The notes under the pieces were generated by a model. It searched no databases. It was not told the origin of the DNA and saw nothing but the letters and a program-made list of their open reading frames with translations. This document shows positions 9,361-17,775 of a stretch of 39,884 bases of DNA, in pieces; position 1 is the stretch's first letter; each line of letters begins with the position of its first letter. The position numbers and the translations under genes are program-made. The stretch comes from Actinomycetota bacterium (lineage in GTDB: Bacteria; Actinomycetota; UBA4738; HRBIN12), in assembly GCA_005885035.1 (NCBI GenBank), contig VAXZ01000114.1, positions 1 through 39,884 of the forward strand. The letters are read 5' to 3'.

Positions 9361-10074
9361 TCAGGAGAAGGGCGAGAGGAGCTGCTCGTATTCCGATCGA
9401 ACGACCGCGTAACACTCGCACGAGGCTTCCTCGAGGCCTGATCGGTCGAGGATGGTGACCTGTCCCCGGTGATATTTGATCAGGCCTGCGGCCTGGAGCG
9501 TGCCAGCGGCGACGGAGACCGACGGGCGGGTGACGCCCAGCATGTCGGCCAGGAACTCCTGCGTGAGCTGGAACTCGTCGCCGTCCGCTCGGTCGTGGGA
9601 TTCGAGGAGCCATTTCGCGGTTCGTTGCTGGATCTCATGGACGCCGTTGCACGCCACGGCCTGTGCGATCTGGGCGAAGAGCGCTTGCATGTACGCCATC
9701 ATGATGTCGCGCATCTTCCCGTCGCCATCGACGAAAGCCCGGAATGAGTCCACGCCGAGCGACAGCATCTCCCCAGGGACCTGGGACATCGCCTGCCCGT
9801 TGTTCAGTACCCCACCTCCGAGGAAGGCATGGACCCCGACCATCCCCTCCTTGCCGACGGTCGCGGTCTCGATCGCCCTGCCGTCCGCGAGCGGCGTCAT
9901 CAGAGAGACCACGCCGGACGTCGGGAAGTGAACCTTCCGCATCGGCTGGCCCGCGGCCTGCAGCACATCGTGGGGCGTGATGGGTCCCCGGTCCATCATC
10001 GAGACCAGGTCGGACCGTTCATCGTGGGGTAGCAGATCGAGCAACCGGTTGCGCGGGCGCGCCGCTTCGGCCAT
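9361..10074 (-). CDS. Crp/Fnr-family transcriptional regulator
   Basis: Cyclic-nucleotide-like N-terminal domain (HFPTSGVVSLMTPLADGRAIETATVGKEGMVG) and HTH (LTQEFLADMLGVTRPSVSVAAGTLQAAGLIKYHRGQVTILD). Confidence 0.9.
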   Translation of the reverse strand: MAEAARPRNRLLDLLPHDERSDLVSMMDRGPITPHDVLQAAGQPMRKVHFPTSGVVSLMTPLADGRAIETATVGKEGMVGVHAFLGGGVLNNGQAMSQVPGEMLSLGVDSFRAFVDGDGKMRDIMMAYMQALFAQIAQAVACNGVHEIQQRTAKWLLESHDRADGDEFQLTQEFLADMLGVTRPSVSVAAGTLQAAGLIKYHRGQVTILDRSGLEEASCECYAVVRSEYEQLLSPFS

Positions 10075-10694
10075 CGCCTTCTCCCTTCGGCAGGGGCGCG
10101 TATCGGGGTCCGGGGCCGAAGAGGCGACTGGCGAAGCCCGTCAGGAGGGCCGGGAACACCGGCAAACGTCCGGTGAGTTCCTTGGATCGAGTCTACTCGT
10201 CCGTCGAGCTCCGATGCGTTGGCTACGCCGCCCTTCATCGTTCTTCGCCCAAACGCTCGGGTACCACGGCCATCCGCGCCCTCAAAGGCGTCTCCACGAA
10301 CGTCTGCGGCCACCAGTACCCATGCCGAGCGGCAGACGCGCAGACCTTCGCGCTTCCGATCCCGCCGCTCATCGTCGGGAAGGAGGCCAGGGCCCCACCC
10401 ATCGGACCCTAGCCTGGATCGCTGAGTCCGGACCCTCGAGCTGCGTGGACCGATCGGGCGGTTGCATCCGGATGTCGCGACGCCGGGCGTAGCAGAACCT
10501 TCCGACCGGGAGCAAGGCCCGGGAGCCTCGCGCGGAAGAGACGAGCCAGAAGGGGATCGAACGCGACTCGCGCTGATGGTTGTCCGTCCGGGCCCGATAG
10601 ACCGCCAAACTTCGTCGTTCGGTCAGCTACCGGTCCGACGCCACCGACCGGCGGCCATATACGGTCCGTCGTCGGATCTTCCAGGGGGTAGGGG

Positions 10695-10871
10695 ATGCCC
10701 GTGGATAGCACGGGGATCAGCGGGTTGTTCGAAGTCGGCCGTCACGCCGCCGCATGCGGAACCGCCGTCATCGTCCGGACGCCCTCACCGCCGGTCCTCA
10801 GGGTCTTGGAGATCGTGCGGGCCGATCGGTTCGCCGGGATAGGGATCGAGATCCCTCCGTCTGCTGCCTGA
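10695..10871 (+). pseudogene. Truncated STAS-domain fragment (C-terminal half)
   Basis: Manual translation MPVDSTGISGLFEVGRHAAACGTAVIVRTPSPPVLRVLEIVRADRFAGIGIEIPPSAA*; resembles the C-terminal half of the STAS protein at 8823..9191 (TPSPxVLxVL); in-frame TAG lies two codons upstream of the ATG. Confidence 0.6.
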
Positions 10872-10962
10872 CAGACGTCGCCCCGCGGTTGGACAACGAT
10901 CGTGGTCGGTTCCTCGGGTCCCTTGGTTCCCGTCGGGGACACCGAGGACCACGTACCACCTT

Positions 10963-10999
10963 CGGGGCGGCCCGGCCTTCGAGCGGAAGGGCCGCCCCG
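10963..10999. repeat. Strong GC-rich inverted repeat (11-bp perfect stem)
   Basis: cggggcggccc ... gggccgccccg; second hairpin just upstream at 10921-10947. Confidence 0.7.
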
Positions 11000-11291
11000 T
11001 CCATATCCCCCGGACGAGCGTGCCAGTGAGCCGCACCCTCATCGTGAGGGCGGGTCTAAGCAGCCCTCGGGCTCGGGGGCGCGAACGACGCGCGAAACAA
11101 GTACCTCTCCGTTCGCCCGCCTGGTTCGCCCTCCACAACCCGGCGCCCCCGGCCGGGATCTGGGTTACGAAACGCACCGGCTCTCCATCGGATCCAGGGC
11201 GATGCGCCCTCGTTCACCCCAGTAGACATTCACTGTTGCGCGAGCGAAGGTTGGCCGCTGCCTGACGTGGCAGCTCAGAAGGAGGAGAGTC

Positions 11292-11402
11292 ATGAGCGAT
11301 CCGATGCCGCCGCCCGAACCGGAAGAGCCGCCTCAGCCCGAGCAGCCGCAGGCGATGGAGTCGGCTATGCGGCCCGAGGACGCCGATACTCCCGAAGCGT
11401 AG
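11292..11402 (+). CDS. 36-aa proline-rich acidic small protein (untracked small ORF)
   Basis: Strong SD agaaggaggag directly upstream of ATG; translation MSDPMPPPEPEEPPQPEQPQAMESAMRPEDADTPEA*. Confidence 0.5.
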   Translation: MSDPMPPPEPEEPPQPEQPQAMESAMRPEDADTPEA

Positions 11403-11608
11403 TTCTGGAGGACGGTCAGTTTTCCACGACTGGGCCAGCCGCCCCGGTCGTGGGTGAACCATGTGCTCAGTCCGGCCGTGGATCGCATCGTGTCAGCTAT
11501 CATTCGCCGGATCAGATCGAACATCCCTTGCGATCTCCCGCACCCGCCGCGTCGCAAGCAAGCTGAGGACACTCGGGATCGAGATCGTGGATGGTTCAAG
11601 GTAGCCGT

Positions 11609-11636
11609 TGACAACCGTGTTGTTGCCCGGTTGTCA
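11609..11636. repeat. 9-bp perfect inverted repeat, 10-nt loop
   Basis: tgacaaccg-tgttgttgcc-cggttgtca. Confidence 0.65.
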
Positions 11637-11825
11637 GGGGACGCAGATGATCTCAGTGAGAGTCTCGCCGTGAGCTTGCGGGACGGCAGAGGATCCCACC
11701 AGTGTCCCTGTTCACGGCACCCACAGGCTCAGCCCTCTCGAGGGCTTCGGGGGGCTGGTTTGCAGGAGCGTCACAGGCTGCAGGTCGTCTGCCGGGTCTT
11801 CTTCGTTTCCGCAGGTGAGAAGAAG

Positions 11826-11900
11826 CGCGCCGGGCAGGATTCGAACCTGCGGCCTGAGGATTAGAAGTCCCCCGCTCTATCCGGACTGAGCTACCGGCGC
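11826..11900 (-). tRNA. tRNA-Arg (anticodon TCT)
   Basis: Reverse complement gcgccggtagctcagtccggatagagcgggggacttctaatcctcaggccgcaggttcgaatcctgcccggcgc; loop CTTCTAA; GCGCCGG/CCGGCGC acceptor. Confidence 0.93.
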
Positions 11901-11917
11901 CACCGGGAGGGTACCCC

Positions 11918-11991
<74 letters not shown>

Positions 11992-12026
11992 AGGAGGCCA
12001 AGCATAGCCGCCCCTACACTCGAACG

Positions 12027-12884
12027 ATGCGCGTCGGGTTCACGCTCGTGGACGTCTTCACGGACGTCCCGTTCGCGGGGAACCAGCTCTGCGTCGTCCC
12101 CGAGCCCCCGGATGACCTCGGCAGCGCGACGATGCAGGTCCTCGCGAGGGAGATCGGCTTCTCCGAGACCACCTACGTGACGGCGGTCCGCGAAAGCGGT
12201 TACGACGTCCGGATCTTCACGCCGGTCTCCGAGCTCCGGTTCGCGGGGCATCCGACGCTGGGCACGGCGTTCACCCTCGTGCGACTCGGGGTCGTTCCCG
12301 CGAGCGTGGTCCAGACCAGCACGGCGGGTGATGTGCCGGTCGAGGTCGATCTGGGAGCGGGAGCCGCGACGATGCGGCAGCTACCGGCCGAGTTCGGCGA
12401 ACCGTTCGACGATCGCGGCGCGGTCGCGCGGGCGGCGGGTGTCGAAGCCGACGACCTCGGCCCCGGCCCGATCGCCCCCGTGAGCACGGGGATCATCCAC
12501 CTGATGGTTCCCGTCGTGGGGGAGGACGCGTTGCGCCGCGCGTCTCGGGACGATCGAGGGTGCGTGACCGTCTGCGAGCGAGCGGGCGTCGAATCGCTCT
12601 ATCTGTTCGCGGTCCGGGGCCGCGGCGACGTGATGGCGCGGATGTTCGATCGCTCGGCCGAGATCGGCGAGGACGCGGCCACAGGATCGGCGGCCGGTCC
12701 CCTCGGCGCGTACCTCTCGGAGCACGACGCTGGCGGGATGCCCGGGCATGTGACGATCGCACAAGGGGAGATGATCGGTCGGCCGTCGTTCATCGAGGTC
12801 GACGTCGCCCGTCATGACGCGGGCTGGGTCGCCTTCGTCGGGGGAGGGGTGCAGATCGTCGGCGAAGGGTCGTTCGAGCTCTAG
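12027..12884 (+). CDS. PhzF family phenazine biosynthesis-like isomerase/epimerase
   Basis: LVDVFTDVPFAGNQLCVV, FSETTYV, RIFTPVSELRFAGHPTLGTA, GSAAGPLGAYL. Confidence 0.9.
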   Translation: MRVGFTLVDVFTDVPFAGNQLCVVPEPPDDLGSATMQVLAREIGFSETTYVTAVRESGYDVRIFTPVSELRFAGHPTLGTAFTLVRLGVVPASVVQTSTAGDVPVEVDLGAGAATMRQLPAEFGEPFDDRGAVARAAGVEADDLGPGPIAPVSTGIIHLMVPVVGEDALRRASRDDRGCVTVCERAGVESLYLFAVRGRGDVMARMFDRSAEIGEDAATGSAAGPLGAYLSEHDAGGMPGHVTIAQGEMIGRPSFIEVDVARHDAGWVAFVGGGVQIVGEGSFEL

Positions 12885-13285
12885 ACAGCGGACGCGTTGC
12901 ACGTCATGTGCGGCTCGCTCACCGTATCGCTCCCGTCGGCCTGGACGCGCACGGAGAGATCGCGGGTCTGCCCTTCCAAGAGACTGACGGGCTTCACGAG
13001 CTGGCCGTCGTCGAACGTCGCGCTCGTGCCCGGAGCGGCGTTGAGTTCGCAGGTCGCGTACAGGGGTCCATGCCCGTTGTTGGCGACGATGAAGGTGTAG
13101 CAGACGGGGGCGTGGCTCCCGACCGGGCAGGCGGTGTGCTGGGGACCGCTGATGTCGATCGGGGGCCCTGTCGTCTCCGAGCGCGTGGCGAGGAGGAGGA
13201 ACAGGCTCGCGCCGGCGAGCAGGCCCACCGCCAGCAAGGCGATCGCGACGTAATATCCGGGCGAAGGTCGCGCATCTCCCGCCAT
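12881..13285 (-). CDS. Membrane-anchored hypothetical protein with extracytoplasmic domain
   Basis: MAGDARPSPGYYVAIALLAVGLLAGASLFLLLATR... one TM segment, cysteines in C-terminal domain; coding signal limited to 134 aa (upstream ORF extension is tRNA antisense). Confidence 0.65.
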   Translation of the reverse strand: MAGDARPSPGYYVAIALLAVGLLAGASLFLLLATRSETTGPPIDISGPQHTACPVGSHAPVCYTFIVANNGHGPLYATCELNAAPGTSATFDDGQLVKPVSLLEGQTRDLSVRVQADGSDTVSEPHMTCNASAV

Positions 13286-13333
13286 GGAAGGAGCGTACCC
13301 TTCGCTCCCCTCGACCGGTAGGCTGCGTGTTCG

Positions 13334-13407
13334 CGGGGCGTAGCGCAGCCTGGTAGCGCGCGTGCTTTGGGAGCACGAGGTCGCGGGTTCGAATCCCGCC
13401 GCCCCGA
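13334..13407 (+). tRNA. tRNA-Pro (anticodon TGG)
   Basis: cggggcgtagcgcagcctggtagcgcgcgtgctttgggagcacgaggtcgcgggttcgaatcccgccgccccga; loop CTTTGGGAG. Confidence 0.95.
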
Positions 13408-13419
13408 CCGCGAGCGCGA

Positions 13420-13731
13420 TCACCCGGCGAGGACGCGTGCGGTCGCCGTCACGGCTGCTGCGATGATCACCACCAGCAGCACGGGCGCGCGGAACCGGAT
13501 CGCGACGGCGGCGGCTCCGACGCCCAGCACGCGTCCGTCGAGCACCAGCCGCTGACCGCTCGCGAACGTGCCGATCGCGACGAGCGCGGCCAGCAACGCA
13601 GGCGCCAGCAAGCCGACGACCCCGGTGAATCGGTCGGGGAGCGGTTTGCCTCCCAAGAGCACCGGGCCGGTCGCCTTCAGCGCGAGGGTCCCGACGCCGG
13701 ACACGATCACGACGTTCCACACGTCGCTCAT
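13420..13731 (-). CDS. azlD: Branched-chain amino acid exporter small subunit AzlD-like
   Basis: About 103 aa, four hydrophobic segments (VSGVGTLALKATGPVLLGGKPLP...); ATGA overlap with AzlC. Confidence 0.8.
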   Translation of the reverse strand: MSDVWNVVIVSGVGTLALKATGPVLLGGKPLPDRFTGVVGLLAPALLAALVAIGTFASGQRLVLDGRVLGVGAAAVAIRFRAPVLLVVIIAAAVTATARVLAG

Positions 13732-14441
13732 CGGCGTCTCCGAAGACCGATGACACAGGCGGCCCCAGCGGCGACGATCGGGACCCCCGCGGGTGTGAAC
13801 GGCGTGAGGACGAGGGCGATCGCCGCACCGATGAGCGCGGCGATCGCCGGTGGCGGGGCTCCGATCCGGAGCCCCGCCACCTCCGTGACGCGCTCGCGCG
13901 TTCGGAGCTGAGGCATCAGCAGCGCGAGGAACAGCGCCGGGAAGGCGGCGTCCAACCCGAGCCGGGCGGGATCGCCGATCACGTTGCCGAAGAGCACGCC
14001 ACCGAGCGTCCCGAGGATCCACGCGATCCAGAGCCCCATCCCCGCGGCCAGCAGTACGCGCGGGTTCCATCGGCCGGTGCCCTCGGCCGCGATCACCCAG
14101 GACTCGTCGACCGTAAGGTGCGCATGCAGGAGGCGAGACCAGAAGCCGCCTTCCAGCCACGGCGCGACGGTCACGCCGATCGGCAGGTACCGAGCGTTGA
14201 GCATCAGGGCCGACAGAGCGGCGGTCGCCGCCGCGCCGCCGGCTTGGAGGACCGAGGCGGCCGCGAACTGCGCCGATCCCGCGAACGTGGTCGCCGACAT
14301 CACGACAGGCGCGACCCCGCCCATACCCGCCGCCCGAGCGAGGACCCCGTACGACAGTCCGAACCCGAAGACCGCGACCGCCATCGGGACGACCGCCACC
14401 GCGCCCTCCCGGAAGCCGCGATCGCCCGAGGTCTCCGCCAT
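13728..14441 (-). CDS. azlC: AzlC family branched-chain amino acid permease
   Basis: FGLSYGVLARAAG, SATTFAGSAQFAAAS, LNARYLPIGVTVAPWLEG, DESWVIA. Confidence 0.88.
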   Translation of the reverse strand: MAETSGDRGFREGAVAVVPMAVAVFGFGLSYGVLARAAGMGGVAPVVMSATTFAGSAQFAAASVLQAGGAAATAALSALMLNARYLPIGVTVAPWLEGGFWSRLLHAHLTVDESWVIAAEGTGRWNPRVLLAAGMGLWIAWILGTLGGVLFGNVIGDPARLGLDAAFPALFLALLMPQLRTRERVTEVAGLRIGAPPPAIAALIGAAIALVLTPFTPAGVPIVAAGAACVIGLRRRR

Positions 14442-14482
14442 CCGCCGATGCTATCGACGGTCGCTCGTACCCTGGTGGCGCC

Positions 14483-14944
14483 ATGAGGGTTCGGTCGAGT
14501 TGCCCGGAGCTTCCCGTCGAGCGCGTCCGTCGCGCCCTGGCCGGACTGCCCGACGCCCACCGGTACGCGATCGAGGTCAAGCCGCTCCGCTACCGGCAGC
14601 GGCCGCACCTGTCCGCCTGGACGGACTTCTCGGTGCGGACGATCACCCTGCAGGTCCCCGAGCCGTTCCTTCCGTTCGGCGAGGTCGTTCCTTACGGGGC
14701 ACGGCGCCGGCCGGGCAAGGGCCTGAAGTTCATCTGGCTGACCGAAGGCGTCACCTTCCGGACCGAGCGAGAGGTCCTCCGGTTCCTGTACCTGCATGAA
14801 TGGATGCACTGGTACCTGCGAGAGCGGCTCGGCAAGAAGTCGGCCGCGGAGACCGCGTGCGACCGGTTCGCACTCGGGAACTATCGACGGCGTGTCGTGA
14901 CGCAGGACGACGCCGAGGCGGCGCTCATCCGCCGACCGGTGTAA
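14483..14944 (+). CDS. Small putative zincin (HExxH) protein of unknown function
   Basis: LRFLYLHEWMHWYLRERLGKKSAAETACDRFAL. Confidence 0.65.
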   Translation: MRVRSSCPELPVERVRRALAGLPDAHRYAIEVKPLRYRQRPHLSAWTDFSVRTITLQVPEPFLPFGEVVPYGARRRPGKGLKFIWLTEGVTFRTEREVLRFLYLHEWMHWYLRERLGKKSAAETACDRFALGNYRRRVVTQDDAEAALIRRPV

Positions 14945-15602
14945 CGGTTCCCGCGGCTCCGATCGCGCTCTGGAGCAGCACGCCGAAGTGATCCACGCGC
15001 ATCCGTTGGCGTTCGGGTTGGTTCCGCCAACGGTGGAAGAGGCCGGGATCGAGCTCCTCGGTCACGAGCGCGTCCTGGATCGATCCCGAGAGCCAATCCA
15101 CCAGGGACACGATCGTCTCCAGGTCGACGTCCGTGCGGACCTCACCTCGCCCCTGTCCCCATTCGACGAACTCGAGCGTTCCGTACGGATCCTCGCTCAC
15201 GAGCCACCGGTTGATGTCGCGCCGGAGCTCGAGGTCGGTGCTGTAGTTGCCGATCAGGACCACGCGGTAGGGGATGCGGTCCTCTTCGACGTAATGCTCC
15301 GTCCGATCCAACCAGTAGCGCACGACCGCGAAGAACCCCGCCGCCTGGATCTCGTCCGGAGCGTCGAGCCACGTGGGGAGCGCGGCGACGGCGCGCTTGT
15401 AGCACGCGAGGAACAGGCCGGCCTTCGAACCGTAGTGCTGGAAGATCGAGCCTTTCGCGATCCCGAGCTCGATAGCCATGTCCTCGATCCGCGCGCCCTG
15501 CAGGCCCTCCTCGGCGAAATGCCGCATCGCGCAGCCGACGATGAGCTCCCGCTTCGCCTCGGCGCGGGGACTGCGCTTGCGCGTGACCGCGTCAGGCCTC
15601 AT
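14925..15602 (-). CDS. TetR/AcrR family transcriptional regulator
   Basis: IVGCAMRHFAEEGLQGARIEDMAIELGIAKGSIFQHYGSKAGLFLACY HTH. Confidence 0.9.
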   Translation of the reverse strand: MRPDAVTRKRSPRAEAKRELIVGCAMRHFAEEGLQGARIEDMAIELGIAKGSIFQHYGSKAGLFLACYKRAVAALPTWLDAPDEIQAAGFFAVVRYWLDRTEHYVEEDRIPYRVVLIGNYSTDLELRRDINRWLVSEDPYGTLEFVEWGQGRGEVRTDVDLETIVSLVDWLSGSIQDALVTEELDPGLFHRWRNQPERQRMRVDHFGVLLQSAIGAAGTVTPVGG

Positions 15603-16737
15603 GCGCGGCCGTCGACGACGCAACGTCGGCGAGCGTGTCGTCGACCCTCGCGAGACCCTTCATCGTGTATTCGATGTCGTAGCCGAACCCGAAGCGGATC
15701 CCCTTCTTGAGACCGAACATCGCACCGGGCACGAGCAGCACGCTCTGCTCCGTTCGGATCCGCTCCACGAGTGCCGACGATCGGACCGGGAGGTCGTAGC
15801 CGACGTACGCGATCGCGCCCGCGACGGGTCGCACGTAGCGGAAGTAAGGATGGGCCTCGACCCATGCCTCGAGCCGGGGGACGTTCGCACGCACGATCGA
15901 CCGCGTCCGAGCGAGAACGGTCTCGCGGACGTCGGGCCGCATCGTGACCCCGGCCAGCCGGTCGCCCACGATCCCCGGGGTGAGCGTCGTGTAGTCGTGG
16001 CGTGCCCAGATCTTCGCGATCGTATCCTCGGGCGCCACGGCCCACCCGACGCGCAGCCCCGGCATCGCGAAGGCCTTCGACAACCCCGACGTGACGACCA
16101 CCTTGTCGTAGCGTCCCCAGAACGTCGGCGAGGCGACGTCGGTCTCCAGCTCGGCGCCGCGGTAGATCTCGTCGGCGACGATCCAGGCGCCCGCCCGGGC
16201 GGCGACGTCGATCACGGCCTGCATCTCGCCCTCGGTGAGGACAGCCCCGGTCGGGTTGTTCGGGTTACACACCATGATCACGGACGTTCGCTTACCGACG
16301 GCCCGGTCGAGGCCCTCGACGTCCAGTGACCACCGCCCGCCGCGGAGCTTCAGCTTGAAGGTGTCGACGCCATCGCCGAAGAACGGACCGAGCCCGAGAC
16401 CCTGGCAGTAGTTGGGGAGCATGAAGGCGAGCCGGTCGCGGGGTCCCAGGAGGGACCAGAGCGAGAGCAGGTTGGCCTCGGATCCGCCGTTCATGAGCGT
16501 GACGTTCTCCGGCGCGCATCCCGGGTACCACTGGGCGATGTTCGCGCGGGTCTCGTACGACCCTTCGGACAACGGATAGCCGAGGGCCTGCTGGAGGAAG
16601 AACTCGGGGTCGGCATCCGGCCCCAACAGCTCACGGATCGTCAGCGGCGTGACGCCGGATTCCGAAAGGTCGTAGTCGACGAGGTGCCAGTAGAGCGACT
16701 GGTAGCGCTCCATCTCGAAGGCGTCGATGTGCGTCAT
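15592..16737 (-). CDS. Class I/II PLP-dependent aminotransferase
   Basis: NGGSEANLLSLWSLL, CNPNNPTGAVL, ADEIYRGAEL, SGLSKAFAMPGLRVGW. Confidence 0.9.
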   Translation of the reverse strand: MTHIDAFEMERYQSLYWHLVDYDLSESGVTPLTIRELLGPDADPEFFLQQALGYPLSEGSYETRANIAQWYPGCAPENVTLMNGGSEANLLSLWSLLGPRDRLAFMLPNYCQGLGLGPFFGDGVDTFKLKLRGGRWSLDVEGLDRAVGKRTSVIMVCNPNNPTGAVLTEGEMQAVIDVAARAGAWIVADEIYRGAELETDVASPTFWGRYDKVVVTSGLSKAFAMPGLRVGWAVAPEDTIAKIWARHDYTTLTPGIVGDRLAGVTMRPDVRETVLARTRSIVRANVPRLEAWVEAHPYFRYVRPVAGAIAYVGYDLPVRSSALVERIRTEQSVLLVPGAMFGLKKGIRFGFGYDIEYTMKGLARVDDTLADVASSTAAHEA

Positions 16738-16822
16738 GGGGTGACGCTAGCGCGACCGGTCAGGGCCGCCAAGTCCGGCCGGGTTGACCCGAGGGCTCGC
16801 GGCGCGCGAGGCTCCTGCAGCG

Positions 16823-17773
16823 ATGACGCCCAGCGTTCGGATCCTGCGGGAAGACGACGTCCGTGCCGCGCTCCCGATGCCGGCCTGCATCGATGCGGTC
16901 GAGGCCTCGTTCGTCGCGTACTCCGGCGGCTCGGCCGAGCTCCCGGACGTGATCCATCTCAACGTTCCCGAGGCCCGGGGCGAGATCCACGTCAAGGCGG
17001 GGCATCTGCACGGCGCTTCGGCCTACGCGGTGAAGGTGTCGAGCGGTTTCTCCGGCGTCGACCCGCCGGCGCTCGACGGGCTGGTGATGGTCTTCGACGG
17101 GAGGACCGGCGCACCCGTCGCGTTCTTGCTTGACGGTGGGTTCGTGACGGACCAGCGGACCGGGGCGGCCGGCGGGGTCGCGGCACGATGGTTGGCGCCG
17201 GAGCGCGTGGACGTCGTGGCCGTGATCGGCACCGGCGTCCAAGCGCGAAAGCAGGTCGAAGCGCTCCGGGTCATCCGGCCAGAGGTGCGCGAGATCCGGG
17301 TTTGGGGCCGCGACCCCGAGCGGGCGGCGCGCGCGGCCTCCGACGTCGGCGGCATCGTGACCGCCACCGTCGCGGAGGCTGCGCGCGCCGCCGACGTCGT
17401 CATCACCTGTACGGCCTCGCGGGAGCCGATCCTCATGGCCGACCACGTGCATCCGGGCGCCCACGTGACGGCCGTGGGGTCGGACGGGACGGGCAAGCAG
17501 GAGCTCGATCCCGAGCTGCTCCGAGCTGCCGACCTGGTCGTGGTCGACGCGCTCGAGCAGAGCCTCCGGCTGGGCGAGCTGCAACACGCACCCGAGCTGG
17601 CGGATCGCGCGGTCGAGCTCGGGAGGATCTGCGCGGGGACGGAGCCCGGGCGGACGGACGGCGATCAGCTGACGGTGATCGACCTCACTGGGGTCGGCGT
17701 GCAGGACGTCGCGGCAGCGAACGCCGTGCTGGCGAACGTCCCGGCCGATGCGGGCGAGTGGTTCCGGCTCTGA
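16823..17773 (+). CDS. Ornithine cyclodeaminase / mu-crystallin family protein
   Basis: KVSSGF, VFDGRTGAPVAFLLDGGFVTDQRTGAAGG, VIGTGVQARKQVEAL, ITCTASREPIL, VGSDGTGKQELD. Confidence 0.92.
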   Translation: MTPSVRILREDDVRAALPMPACIDAVEASFVAYSGGSAELPDVIHLNVPEARGEIHVKAGHLHGASAYAVKVSSGFSGVDPPALDGLVMVFDGRTGAPVAFLLDGGFVTDQRTGAAGGVAARWLAPERVDVVAVIGTGVQARKQVEALRVIRPEVREIRVWGRDPERAARAASDVGGIVTATVAEAARAADVVITCTASREPILMADHVHPGAHVTAVGSDGTGKQELDPELLRAADLVVVDALEQSLRLGELQHAPELADRAVELGRICAGTEPGRTDGDQLTVIDLTGVGVQDVAAANAVLANVPADAGEWFRL

Positions 17774-17775
17774 GG

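Noticed and set aside
9996-10313. Minus-strand ORF overlapping the Crp start region
   Set aside because: No family resemblance; alternative frame of the Crp 5' end and its upstream region.
11454-11864. 136-aa + strand ORF ending ...AGQDSNLRPED
   Set aside because: The tail is the well-known spurious translation of tRNA antisense sequence (here tRNA-Arg 11826..11900); the rest shows no recognisable protein pattern.
13286-13828. N-terminal extension of the minus-strand ORF containing GAAGFEPATSCSQSTRATRLRYAPR
   Set aside because: Classic artefact from reading antisense through tRNA-Pro (13334..13407); the real CDS most likely begins at the Met at 13285.
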